Shown: piece after piece, positions 11,053-21,767 of the stretch
How the letters are laid out: the number at the start of each line of letters is the position of its first letter
How positions within the stretch are numbered: position 1 is the stretch's first letter
Source of the DNA: Phialocephala subalpina
Lineage: Eukaryota; Ascomycota; Leotiomycetes; Helotiales; Mollisiaceae
NCBI GenBank assembly: GCA_900073065.1
Contig: FJOG01000016.1
Coordinates: 774,806-838,805 of the forward strand
Reading direction: 5' to 3'
DNA length: 64,000 nucleotides
Notes under the pieces: generated by a model
What the model was told of the DNA's origin: nothing
The model's database searches: none
What the model saw: only the letters and a program-made list of their open reading frames with translations
Translations under genes and position numbers: made by a program

Positions 11053-12927
11053 TCATGCATGGGTCTTGTTTCCTCCATAAGTCTTGCCGCCGCTCAAATC
11101 CGAATCCACTCTAGGCTACATCACATGTCAGCTCTTTCCATTCGTTCAACCTCTCAAAGAAAAACTTACATCGACCTTGTTCAAAAGATCAGAATTGTGG
11201 GGTCCAGCAGTGTTGGCAGCATTTCCACTGCCGGGAGTGACGTGCGATCCAACTCCTGCTCCAGTCACGCCGCCGGTGGTAGCACCAGGACCGACTCTCG
11301 CACCGTGGTTATCGGCTACGACTGAGCCGGATGTGCCGTGTGTGTTGTGGCCAACGTGCGTGCCAGTGGTATGGCCAGTGTGTGTTCCTGTGGTGTTTCC
11401 AGTGGCTGTGCCCAAGTTTCGGGAACCATCTCTGTCTGAATCCACTCTAGGGTATTGGGGGTTGTTAGCTGAGCGTTTTTGGAGTTCTCAAGATGTAAAC
11501 TTACCAACTTTGTTCAACAAGTTAGAGTTGTGGGGGCCGGCGGCGGTGGAAGTTGAGTGAGTTGTCGCTCCCGATGTACCTCCGTATCCGGTGCCTGCGT
11601 TGGGGCTTGTGTAAGCTGAGTTTCCGGTGGTGGTCGAACCAGCTCCCAAATTTCGGGATCCATCGAGATCTGAGTCAATTCTGGGGTCTGAGAAGTGTTA
11701 GATTATGCTTTTGGAGGGGCTTGGTTGTGAAAACTTGCCTGCTTTGTTTGCTAAGTTAGAGTTATGCGGGCCGTNNNNNNNNNNNNNNNNNNNNNNNNNN
11801 NNNNNNNNNNNNNNNNNNNNNNNNNNNNNNNNNNNNNNNNNNNNNNNNNNNNNNNNNNNNNNNNNNNNNNNNNNNNNNNNNNNNNNNNNNNNNNNNNNNN
11901 NNNNNNNNNNNNNNNNNNNNNNNNNNNNNNNNNNNNNNNNNNNNNNNNNNNNNNNNNNNNNNNNNNNNNNNNNNNNNNNNNNNNNNNNNNNNNNNNNNNN
12001 NNNNNNNNNNNNNNNNNNNNNNNNNNNNNNNNNNNNNNNNNNNNNNNNNNNNNNNNNNNNNNNNNNNNNNNNNNNNNNNNNNNNNNNNNNNNNNNNNNNN
12101 NNNNNNNNNNNNNNNNNNNNNNNNNNNNNNNNNNNNNNNNNNNNNNNNNNNNNNNNNNNNNNNNNNNNNNNNNNNNNNNNNNNNNNNNNNNNNNNNNNNN
12201 NNNNNNNNNNNNNNNNNNNNNNNNNNNNNNNNNNNNNNNNNNNNNNNNNNNNNNNNNNNNNNNNNNNNNNNNNNNNNNNNNNNNNNNNNNNNNNNNNNNN
12301 NNNNNNNNNNNNNNNNNNNNNNNNNNNNNNNNNNNNNNNNNNNNNNNNNNNNNNNNNNNNNNNNNNNNNNNNNNNNNNNGGTTGGAGGAGGTGTTGTGGC
12401 CAGCAGTGTGGGTGCCTGTCCCAGTGTATGCGGAATTGCCAGTTGCTCCTGAAGCAGCACCGAAGTTTCTTGAACCGTCGAGGTCGCTGTCAATACGGGG
12501 ATCTGGCATTGCGTTAGCTAGCACTTCGAAGACTTTTGAAAGATTGTATTCACCAGCCTTGTTGGCCAAGTTTGACGAGTGGGGTCCCGCCGTTGTGGTA
12601 GCACTGTGAGAAGTGCCAGTCACACCTGCTCCTGCTCCTTGGTAGGCAGAAGGAGCCCCAGCGACTCCGGTACCATGGGTATTACCGGTATGGCGAGAAG
12701 AGTCGAGATCAGAGTCAATTCTAAATACATGTTAGCTCATTTCTTGTAAGGAGAGGTCAGAGGACTGACCTTGGGTCGGCTGCATTAGCAACTCTGGAGT
12801 TGTGAGGACCTGCTGTCCCCTCTGGAATACCGTTTCCAGTGTGAGTAGTAGTGTTGTGGGTGGTGGAAGTGGTAGAGTGGTCTTTGTTAAGGTGGAGAGC
12901 ATTCTTGACCTTGTCGATGGTAGACAT
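11053..12927 (-). CDS. repeat protein encoded by duplicated exons (GPH..NK-DPR-DSD units), gapped
   Basis: Starts at 12927 with MSTIDKVKNALHLNKDHS. Visible exons on the minus strand: 12927-12770, 12720-12554, 12502 into the gap, out of the gap to 11739, 11687-11505, 11446-11170, 11115-11053. Every exon repeats one unit: it opens with (D)PR(I/V)DSD(L/R)DGSRN, continues through a Gly/Thr/His/Ala-rich tail and closes with GPH(N/S)SNL(A/L)NK, immediately followed by an intron of 49-58 bp. Introns 12721-12769 and 12503-12553 are GT-AG, 11688-11738 has a GC-AG pair, and 11116-11169 is GT-AG. The product is hydrophilic with no signal peptide or membrane helix, hence probably soluble and largely disordered. 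Such proteins are common in filamentous fungi; the function is unknown to me. The junction 11447-11504 has a phase conflict, see findings. Confidence 0.72.
11775..12379. other. assembly gap (605 N)
   Basis: A run of N inside the repeated-exon gene. Both flanks are the same kind of repeat unit in the same orientation, so the gap probably hides further units; the number cannot be told from the sequence and 605 may not be the true length. Confidence 0.97.
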
Positions 12928-15900
12928 ATTGAAAAATTTATTGTGTTTGAAAAGGTTTGAAGTTTGTAAAGTGTTGGTTCAAAATAGATTTGAGTCTGAT
13001 GCAGAATCAAAAGCGACTTCTTGCGATTCTAAGCACATCTTATATACCATCTCTTGCCACAACCTCATGTTAACCCAGCCTCCAGAATCCTGTTTTCGCT
13101 TCAGGCAAGGACAAAACTTTACTGCTAATTGCAATAGCGTCACAAATCAAAACATAAACTCGCCTCAGAATTCCCCATGTGTCCTCCATCCAAAAGTACT
13201 TTTCGTCATAACCCCACAGTCCTTTGACTTTGCAACCCCGCTGGTCCCCTTGCATCTTGACCCATCCTCGCATCCTGTGCCAGGTTTTTGAGTGGTCGCC
13301 AAGCGCCAAACACGCAAGAACTCTCACCACAAACAGCTCATTGGAGGAACATTGTGCCACAAGATACTAGCCTCAATCTTGGTCCGGAAACCGCCATGGC
13401 CGCTAACAGTTGTCAAACGGAGAAATCGTCATAGTCTGTGGCTGAACGTCATCGCCAATTTACCAAGATCAGAATTTGAGACAAGGATCAGATGTGGCTG
13501 TAGGGCGAGCCAATCATGAGTGCAGATCTGTAGATCAGAAACGCGGGAGTGGCTGATCGGAGGGGTTTTCCGAGACGTGTGGCGGTGCTGTGCAGCTTTG
13601 CACGAACGTTCCGAATGTGTGAGGGAAAGATCAACAGCCTCAATGAGGTCAGAGAGAGTTCTGCCCCCTTCCTTGCGTCGCACGATCGTAAGGAATGAAG
13701 AGCCTCGTGCTTGTATGATGTCAGATGACGGAAGAAAGGCCTCAGAGTTCGTGATCGCTGAGCCTAGATCTTTTGGTGCTGACACGACCTCGTGTTTTCA
13801 GATGGACAACTTTGTCTCGCTGGAGTTGTTTCGGGATGAAGGATGTGCACTTGTACATGGTTCCTGATATCATACTCATCTGCTCAAGTTGCCAAGTTGG
13901 TAGCAATAATGTGTTCGTAATGGTATTGTGGATCGAAGACGTGAAGATTGCGATGATGAAGTTCGTCTTGGCGACCAAACTTCAGGCTCAGGATGCCTGA
14001 AGAGCATCACGTGGACAATATCTCCTTCCCCCTTTGCTCTGACTTTAATCTCTGACATTTTGGTTTCGACATTGTTTGTTATTCACGCGTACTGATTTCT
14101 TCCTGAAGTTATCTTCCTAGTACATGCTTCCGTCCGAGAATACATTCCATGTCAGCTCATAATCTGCTGCTGAGTTGACAATGTCGAAGGACTTGACAGC
14201 AGTTCTCTCAAATCCGTAGGATCTGCATTCGGAACGCTCTTCTTAATGCTATCACGCATGTCAGAACCGAGGACTTGCGTAGATGTGCGCTGGCTTGGCC
14301 ATCTCGATCAAGACCTCGATTCAGAGTTTGTACGAAGGCATGGTGTTGTCGAAGGTTCGATTGTTCTTTGCTGCACGACTCAAGGTATTCCCGTTGATTG
14401 AGAAGAACAAACAATCTGGTATTTTATACTCCTTTTACGTTTAGGTAGTCGATATGCAGGAATGGACTTGCTGATAAAGCCACAAGTTCTCAATGATTCA
14501 AGTGAATCGAACTGATCATGAATGATAGGTTCAACCAAGTGAGTAAATGAGCCTCCACTCGCATTCAGAATCTCAGATATATAACCCTTGACGAAGACCC
14601 GTGTTCCCTTGTCACATGCTACGCCAAAGTTGATACCAAGTTCCCAGGAACAAAGCGAAGCCCACCGAACACCCGTGACTGAGGGCACCCGCTCTATAGA
14701 ACCACTTCAACGGCTTCAAAAGAACCCAATTACTCTCTTCTTTTGCGCATGCGCTTGTCGGATATTGCTTATTCCCTTTGCTATCGAACGTCTTATTGTT
14801 GTCAACATTTGCACTCACATCGCTTCTAGCAAAGAGTCATTCGTCTAGACCCCTCAGACAAACGGAAGCATACCTCCTCAAGGTCTGTTCATCTGACCCT
14901 CCTTTCGCATCATTCATGTCCCTTGCCTCCTGCCTTCGTTCGCCGTCCATTACTCCTCAAAGACATCTTGTCGTTTTTTGTGTCCATATCGTTCTCGCAT
15001 CGTCACGAAGCAGCCTTTATATACTTTGAGAAATGCGAATTTGCACGTGCGTGTTCTGTTTTCGAATTGCCTATTTCCATTCACTTACGTTTGTAACTTA
15101 AAGACTCTTTTAAATCTTACTCTGTTGCTTCAGCCTTGCAAAAATGTGAATGGGCTGTAGTCGTGAGTCAAGTGCGAAAGGGAGAAGTATACAATCCCCG
15201 CTTCTGTGACCATTAGAACGATAATAAGTTGAACCCGCTGGTATGCTCGCCCGTTGGGAAGGCTAAAGACGAGCTCGAACGAGCTGATAGATTTGGGGTC
15301 GCGCTTGAAGAAGTCTTACTGGGGCAAATTTGACTCTAACGCCGCGTCTCTGCTTCGGATACACTCGATCGTCTTACGAACATCTAAAAATCCTTGACAG
15401 CGGTTAAGAACTTGACAACAATGGAAGTTGGATGAATAGTCCCGTTTCCTTCCCTATGAGGAACAATCAAGTTCGAAAGTAAGTACAACATGGAAGTAAC
15501 AATGGAGTAAGGCGAGAAAAAGCAGAGTGTGGAATCTAGAGCGAAGAAGATATTGGCGATTGCAGCAAGACCATGGTCTAGGAAGGCCTTTACCGCTGCA
15601 AGTGATGGCGAATTCATTTGGCTGAAGGAAGCTTTTAAAGCTCTCTAGAACGCATTCACTCGATGCTCGAAGTCATTCACGTAATCCACTTCCTGTTTGA
15701 GGCAGTCGCAGGAGCGTGGACGAGGTGCATTTGATCACCCAGCAGTATTTAAAGAAACAAAGAAAAGTAATTATGGAAGCAAACTGTTATAAAGTCAAAG
15801 CAGGATGTTTATACCTGGGACAAACGTTTGAGCAGCCACAATTTCTAGATTATGGGAGTGCAGATCAGCATCTCAAGCTGTAGAATAATATCTGTTCATG

Positions 15901-16035
15901 TTACAAATACTTTCGTTGCGATAATTTACAGCATTTGGAATTGTGAGTACAGATGATCACCGTTCGGAGAAATATCTGTCCTAGATATACATAATGTGGT
16001 TGCTATGCATGTCCTCCCGCATGCTCAGGAGTGTC
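12928..16035. other. gene-free stretch, 3.1 kb
   Basis: 5' flank of the repeated-exon gene, then sequence with only short open frames of no recognisable type (for example 13520-13867, 14380-14688, 15384-15617). None links to a neighbour by splice sites. The part before 13050 should hold the promoter of the repeated-exon gene. Some of the rest may be decayed genes beyond recognition. Confidence 0.4.
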
Positions 16036-17205
16036 TCAAGTGAAGAACCCACCAATGGCACCATCATCCACCGTAACCACCCATCCCTTCTCTCGGAACC
16101 AAGCGGACACATCCAGAAGATCGATGCTTGACCTTCTTAGAAGATCTCCAGCGCACTTCGAATCCCCAATCACGATCAGACCATCGGTGTGTCGAGTCAT
16201 TGAGACACAAACCCGATGCTTATCTGCCACAAGGCCGGGTCCCGATGCTGCAATAACCACGATTGTCCAAATGAAAATCGATCTCTCCTAACCCTGAAAA
16301 GAATCTGCTGTGGCCGTGAGGATTTCGTCCTCGAGAACCAGGGTGACATTGAGTCCAGCATTTCGCAACACTCTTCTCAACAGCTTTAGATGATGTCGAT
16401 ACGGGGTGACGACGACAATGTGATTATTCTCAAATCCCTTGCGAAGCAGAGACTTGAGGCAATGTGCGGTGAGCGCAGCGGGTTGCGGATCCTGCCTTGA
16501 TCCAGTTCCCTCCTCAATCTGGCAGTAGTCCCTTGAAGGCCAAACATCAGAGGAAAAACCTTTACGCCTGGTGAAGGGGAGGTTCTCGGGGATAGACCGT
16601 AAGACCACTTTTCAAATAACTGGGCATTTGGAAAGTTGGTGGGATGGGAATTTGGTCCGTCGTAGATGTTCTCGTTGGAGTATATGATTCTGCTAGCGAG
16701 ATCAAATCCACTTGCGACCATTCTGAGCTGTTTGAGATCCAGCAAGACCGGGAGGACCTTTCCAGTTGTACATGGGCGAATCTTTGCTGATAAATAATAG
16801 GACCATTGCTCGAAGAGTTGAGCGTTTGGAAAGCTCGATAGGTGAGAGTTCAGTCGTCGTAGATGTTCTCTTTGGAATATATGATTCTGCTGGCGACATC
16901 AAATCCTCTTGCGGCCAGTCTGAATTGTTCGTCTAGAACCAACGCCGGCCATCCATTTCTCATCAGTCTTTTCATCAGAGAAGACTGGAGCATGCTGGCG
17001 AATGGATTGACGTGCTTCCCTGGGGTGGGTTGACTAACCCCACCAGCGGAGAGATCATGAGGCGGGTGAGGCGGAGTATTCCCCTCTATGACAGCGTGTC
17101 GGACATCTTTTGATATGTGCATGGCGGGATCTGGTTGCCAGTGGTTGGGATCGCCAGCCATGACTGCCTTCTTGTGGTCACCGTGGAATGGATTGTCGCA
17201 ACAAA
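16036..17205 (-). pseudogene. SF1 helicase (DNA2/NAM7-like), C-terminal fragment, copy 1
   Basis: Reading leftwards on the minus strand: FHGDHKKAVMAGDPNHWQ (motif III region, GDP-x-Q type) near 17195-17140, then DEQFRLAARGFDVASRIIYS (motif IV region), HIVVVTPYRHHLKLLRR (RecA2 strand), TADSFQG (motif V) and GPGLVADKHRVCVSMTRH (motif VI, with the SMTR-arginine finger). So it is the second RecA-like domain of an SF1 helicase of the NFX1/DNA2/NAM7 kind. It is dead: motif V is followed directly by an in-frame TAG (16288-16290) where Gln is expected (SFQG-stop-ERS), frames shift at about 16610 and 16850, a ~195 bp block is duplicated in tandem, and Walker A and B are absent. It overlaps in sequence with the second helicase relic at 18.9-21.8 kb, so the two are separate copies. 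Confidence 0.78.
16603..16941 (-). repeat. tandem duplication (~195 bp period) inside helicase relic
   Basis: The block encoding GFD(V/L)ASRIIYS(K/N)ENIYD followed by FPNAQLFE(Q/K)WSY occurs twice in direct orientation, at about 16941-16800 and 16743-16603. The copies differ at about one base in five or six and lie in different reading frames, so the duplication is not recent. Confidence 0.72.
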
Positions 17206-17483
17206 AAGGATGATGGATCCCACTTTTATATTAGTCGGTAAGCTATCGTCTGTCTTAAACTTGAAAGTGGTTCCGTTGATGATACGTCAGGGCGGAGCGG
17301 AACTTGAAGAAAAGGGGAGGAAGCGGGGTGGAGGCGAGGTAGAAGCGGGGTTGTAATCTTACAAAATTAAGAACAGATATTTGTAGGTTTCGACATCACT
17401 TTCGTCCTCAATCATCGTCACCCATCCTCTGCGGCTTCTTCAAATGGTTGTCAATATTCTGACCACTTTTCGATTAGTTCGAG

Positions 17484-18486
17484 ATGCCAGCTTCCCGATG
17501 GTATCTTTCTCTTTTTCTCTCTGGCCTAGATCGGTCGAACACATACCTCTACGATCTACGGCTATCCTCGAAAGAGGGATTCTCACAACCAGACCACCTT
17601 TGCGATTGGGAACCAGCTCGCCGCTGGTATCTTCTACACATCTTCAAGCTGGCTTCCAAGTTTCTGGCCACCTTCTTCTACAAGACTCCTTGCAAGGTAC
17701 GTACGGAAAATTAGCGACTCAACTTTCCACTGATCTCTCTAGATGGCGATACTACCCATTGATCAGCTGGACGATCTCTTCGGACTTGGTAAAATCAACG
17801 ACCAAGGTCGAGAGGTGTCGTCAAAGCTTCAGAGCCCAAGGCAGACGCAGAAGAAACTGCCTGTCGCTTCCACAAAACCTTCGATACCCTCCTCTCCTGA
17901 TACGGTAGTGAAGTTCAAGGAAGCGAAGAAATTCTACGATGCAGGAAAGGGGACAATGTGGAGTGTTAAAGACGGTGGGTTGATGGACATAAAACAAAGA
18001 GGCTACAGGTCTCACAAAAAGACACTGTACGACTTGTTGAAAGCCGTTGGGAACGTGGTATACTTCGTCTCCTTCGATATGGACATGGAGGACGTCGATC
18101 AGCTTTTACCAACGGATGATATCACCACATTTCTCAGCTGTGAACTTGTTCCTCAGCAAGAAATCTGCAAACAAATCGAGAATATTGTTACGGCACACAG
18201 AAATAGGATGCAAAACCAATGTCAGAAGGAAGGATGTACCTCGGTTGAAAAGAAATTACGAAAGAATGGCTTGTGGCCATCGAGCACTTCCACAAGGGGC
18301 GAAAGAGAGGGTGTCTGGAAGAAGGAGCTTGATTGGGGAGCGAGGCAAATGTTTTCCAAGCTGGCCACTGGGGTCGAAATTGTGGGCTTAAGGGCAGGAG
18401 ATAAGATGAGCATTGGACGGAGTATCTATCTGCTGCTGGATGGAGATGAAGTTTGCTGGGGTTCAGGCTATGGCACTGATAGATGA
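17484..18486 (+). CDS. hypothetical protein, possibly spliced
   Basis: The main exon 17743-18486 is a clean 247-codon frame. Just before its ATG is an acceptor (CTCTCTAG), and a 46 bp GTACGT..AG intron (17697-17742) joins it in phase to an upstream frame 17484-17696, giving 318 residues; alternatively the intron is in the 5' untranslated region and translation begins at 17743. No signal peptide, membrane helix or known motif was seen. The centre has a charged stretch and two Cys-containing spots (QNQCQKEGCTS). The stop codon lies in a (GAT)7 run. It sits between two helicase relics and reads in the opposite direction, so it may belong to the same unstable block. I do not recognise the family. 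Confidence 0.45.
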
Positions 18487-18502
18487 TGATGATGATGATG
18501 AT
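18482..18502 (+). repeat. (GAT)7 microsatellite
   Basis: Seven GAT triplets overlapping the stop codon of the hypothetical gene; length change here could alter its C-terminus. Confidence 0.9.
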
Positions 18503-18934
18503 ATTAATTCTCTCGTTCAAGCGGCATGGTGATCGGAGCCTCCCAGGGGCATGGGGACGTGCTAAGCTTAGGACTTTTATATACAATTTGATGATGCAGG
18601 CGTCAAAAACCCCAGGGGGAAAACCCTGCGCTCAAACGTAGCCTTAGAAAGCATTTCAAGCCGAAGCAAGGGATCGACTGCGCTATCGGAGTGCGTATAA
18701 GAGTGTCGAGGAACATTCAGCGGATCGTTTGGTATGCTGTGTGCAAGAAAACAGCAGGTTGTTGTCGTAATAGTATCGTGAAAATTTTCTCTATGCCAAG
18801 ACTTCGAATAATCCCTCTTCCACTACGACAACTTGCGGCTCACCTCTTACGCGTTGAGGCATAAGAGGTTGGTTCACTGTAAACAGCTATCCAGGAGGCA
18901 TCAACGTGGAGGTGAGAGTCCGACTTTGCCTCCC
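18503..18934. other. gene-free stretch, 0.4 kb
   Basis: 3' flank of the hypothetical gene up to the left end of the inverted helicase segment. Contains a GTAATAGTATCG-like A/T-rich part and no open frame of interest. Confidence 0.35.
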
Positions 18935-20047
18935 GGTTTCCAGCGGTCGTGACCTCTCCATGCATCATTCAACACATGCTTCCATTCCTCCTCCTCGGAG
19001 TCTGGCACCCATCGTAGAACCGCATTCTCCTCCTCAAACAATTGCCATGGGCGGATTAACAGCCGATTTCGCGAATCAAGACGAAAAGTCTTGTCGGAGA
19101 TATTTATGACCGCCACGTTCGAGGGAGCAACCACAGAGACTTTTTGGTTTGAGGAGATCAGCAATAGAATGATGAATGCAAGGACCCAGGACTTTCCTAC
19201 ACCTGCAGGTCCTAATAGAATGAAGACACCCATGGGAACTTTGGTCAGAAATGGGTACAACAGCTGACCTTGTCGAGTGGTAAGCTGTGCCGATAAGTCC
19301 CGTAGCACATCTTCTGGCACTTCGTCCAAGAAGTTGACGTCGACTAATGTGTCGATCTTGCGGCCAATGAGGAAGGACTTCCGCCGCGCGAATATTGGCT
19401 CGAATGCTCTTGAGAAGTCAAGAGGAACTTCTTCCTCCTCTGCATCGTCCTCATCGTCCTCAATTATCTTGGCCATTAAAGCGATGCGACCCTTCGTAGT
19501 ACTCAAGGATTTTGTGGCTCTAACATAAGCCTGTTGGGGTGGCCTTCGCGAGCCGAAGCTCGTGACAGAGTTGATACGACGATCATCATGAGTCGGGATC
19601 AGAACGGTCTTTGGTGATGAGTTCACTAAAGCGGCCCTAAATTTTGCAATGTCGAAACTAGAGTCATCAAGACCCAATGGCTCGGCATCTCTTGAGATCC
19701 GTTTGGTGCTTCCAAACCTTGCCGGGATTTGAACCTCCTCCAACTCCAGCTTCGTTTCCTGAGGCGCAAAGCCTGGAATATCCTGCCATCTCCTTCTTGC
19801 ATCGCTTTTGGCTATCGCCTCATCTTTCTTTGCCACCTTTTCGAGAGACTTGTGTTGAGAATGGTGTAGCTTCTTCTTCTTCCTCCTCAGACCTCCCTCT
19901 ATTAGTGCCATGGGGGACTTCGATTCAGCACCTGTCAGAAGCAGAGTTTTTACTCTGCGGGTGTCCCCTACAAACCTGTAGCTCTTTGAGAGCTTGATCT
20001 GCTTCGCGGATTGGATTGAGTGGCTTGTGGGCTGCAATAAGATCCTA
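18935..20047 (-). pseudogene. SF1 helicase (DNA2/NAM7-like), N-terminal fragment with Walker A, copy 2
   Basis: A 378-codon open frame on the minus strand. It runs from a possible intron acceptor (ATTGCAG at about 20041-20047; no ATG at its upstream end, first ATG at 19911) to a non-homologous stop at 18901. The order is: basic N-terminus (RRKKKKLHH), acidic stretch (EDDEDDAEEEE), Walker A in the variant GPAGVGKS within VFILLGPAGVGKSWVLAF, motif Ia VVAPSNVAV, then LLIRPWQLFEEENAV and the breakpoint GHDRWKP. The homologous sequence then stops abruptly at about 18935 and continues instead on the plus strand at 21303, where the same 14 bases occur in reverse complement. Motifs II-VI are missing from this piece. 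The long open frame suggests the break is fairly recent. Confidence 0.72.
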
Positions 20048-21302
20048 GAGCTGAGACTAAATCACGACTAAAGCTGACGCACAAAGAGGTTTTTTCTTGT
20101 CGGTTTTCTCCTTGATTAACTCGATGACTCTACGACCGGGCCTCTTTTCTCTCCCCGATACTACGACTATACCGAATCGACGACAATAACGGCATATTGC
20201 CTTACTCCCATATTTTTTCTCTCTACTTGAGCTGGGCCTCTATTACCTATACCCCAGAGATATGTACACCCGAGCTGGCAGACACCACAAAGGAGGATTA
20301 GGGGCAGGGACACAAGTTTTAGAGGGGGTACGAGGGTCTATTATTGGCGCATGTGAGGGGGTGACTATATGTCTGTCTGCAAGAAGAATAGAGATGGGAA
20401 AAGGAGGCTATAGAGGCTCGAGGGTAGAATTTTCGACCTTTTTGGGGGCGGTTTCGATATTGCGCCTTTGTGTGCATCTCAAGGTCCACTTTACTACCCG
20501 AGAGTAAGGGTTCATTAACCCTATTACTAGATTTGTCTAATGAGGCTTTTGACTCACGTCGAGTCCCCTGGAATCTAGTCCTAAAGGGCTTAAATACCTC
20601 TCTTGGGATAGCATACATATCACTGGTCTCTATCCCAACCGGCGGGGAAGGGCTCCGCACTCTTTAGTGCCCCGGTTGAATAGGTACTATGCTTGGTAGT
20701 TGAGGCTTGAGATACGAAACAAAACGTCCGAAGAGCGCTTCGCAAAGACGACCCCAGAACAAAGCTATAATAAGGACGGGCAGGAATAGGTTATATACTG
20801 CGGTTGATAGCAAGGGAGGAGGAGGGTAGGACTCGGAGGAGGGTTCCCGGAGTAGACGATACCATAAGGAGACTTCAAGCACTACACAGTAAGCGTACCT
20901 CTCTATATGCCGTTTGAGCCGAATGTGCGAGGATTTAGAGTGTTGGTGGCTCATAAAGTCGAGGAGATCTGGGTAGCTCGGGAGTAAAGGGGGCTGGAAG
21001 CAAAGCTGTGCTTTGCCACAATTGCGGAAAGAACCTCCCCTTTGTGGGGTCAGTTGCTGAGTATATGTGGAATGGCTAGGCAAGGTTTTCACGTTTTCCT
21101 TTGTCTCTGGAGTATAAACCGGGGGTAGTGCACCCGTCGGAGAGTGGGGCCAATCTGGTCAATGTAAGAGGACGGCACGTCTATATAAGGGAGAGAGCTG
21201 TAGTGGATTCACCGTAAAGCTCCGTTGAAGCTATAGCTGGTCTGCTTAAGGCTGCATTTATCACAGTAGAAACCTGAAGGACAATAAAAGGAATTAAAAA
21301 AA
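20048..21302. other. segment without recognisable gene inside the inversion
   Basis: About 1.25 kb between the helicase fragments, rich in GGG and CTC runs on the plus strand and unlike its surroundings. Short open frames (20664-21092 minus, 20262-20507 plus) have no known motif. It could be 5' sequence of the helicase gene, or a piece of a transposable element; I saw no terminal repeats or transposase/reverse-transcriptase motifs. Confidence 0.3.
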
Positions 21303-21767
21303 GACCGCTGGAAACCAGATTTGTCAGTGGCTCAGGCAGTTTTGAAGATGACTGGTCAACTTCCGAGCTAGAATGAGAAGCTTATGAAGTTGGGTCTAGG
21401 TCATACTCAGCTGGCTGGCATTCTCTTGAAGGATCCGGATGCTAGGCCAGATGAGGAGGCCAAGAGTCTACGCAGGCTCATTAGGCAGGCGGCAAAAGAC
21501 ATTGTCGACAATGCCGATGAAGTGTTCACAACCTCGGCTGGTTCGTCGGCTGATTTGGCGAAAGGCTTCATTGCCAGATCCAATACTTCCGTGATCGAAG
21601 AAGCAGGAGCCTCCTTCGAAGGCGAGCTCGTTACCACTTTCCGAGGCGATCACAAGAAAGTCGTCGTGGCTGGGGACCCACATCAACTTCCGCGCTGTGC
21701 CATGTCCAAGGAAGTCCGCCATCCGCCTGCAGGAGGTGATCTTGTCCACCGGCAGAGCGCTGGTTGA
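21303..21767 (+). pseudogene. SF1 helicase (DNA2/NAM7-like), middle fragment with motifs II-III, copy 2
   Basis: One frame from 21303 reads DRWKPDLSVAQAVLKMTGQL, then a TAG stop at 21369-21371 (probably from CAG), then MKLGLGHTQLAG and on to TSVIEEAGASFEG (motif II, Walker B in the form VIEEAG) and VVVAGDPHQLP (motif III). After this the frame is lost (the ORF stops at 21767 without RecA2 motifs). The start of this fragment overlaps the end of the Walker A fragment at 18935 by 14 inverted bases, so both are halves of one former gene. Confidence 0.75.

Larger units (their letters stand above)
18935..21316. other. putative 2.4 kb inversion bounded by 14 bp inverted repeats
   Basis: GGTTTCCAGCGGTC at 18935-18948 is the reverse complement of GACCGCTGGAAACC at 21303-21316. 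At both places these bases encode DRWKP of the same helicase. Turning the segment round would place the Walker A fragment (18935-20047) on the plus strand directly in front of the motif II/III fragment (21303-21767), giving one collinear helicase. A staggered-break inversion duplicates the few bases at the break in just this way. Confidence 0.6.

Noticed and set aside
13876..14058. A minus-strand frame beginning MSEIKVRAKGEGDIV recalls the start of SoxZ-like sulfur carriers.
   Set aside because: Only the first ~25 residues resemble it; the rest does not continue in any frame and such genes are not expected in this setting. Probably chance.
17743..18486. Considered as part of the helicase gene because of position.
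   Set aside because: Opposite strand and no helicase motif; kept as a separate hypothetical gene.
19700..19760. GGTTCAAATCCCGGC on the minus strand looks like a tRNA B box.
   Set aside because: It lies in the coding frame of the helicase relic (EEVQIPARFG) and no A box or cloverleaf can be formed around it.
16036..21767. Considered reading all helicase pieces as one gene scattered by rearrangement.
   Set aside because: Both the 17.2 kb and the 21.6 kb pieces contain the motif III region (GDHKK..GDP), so there must be two copies.
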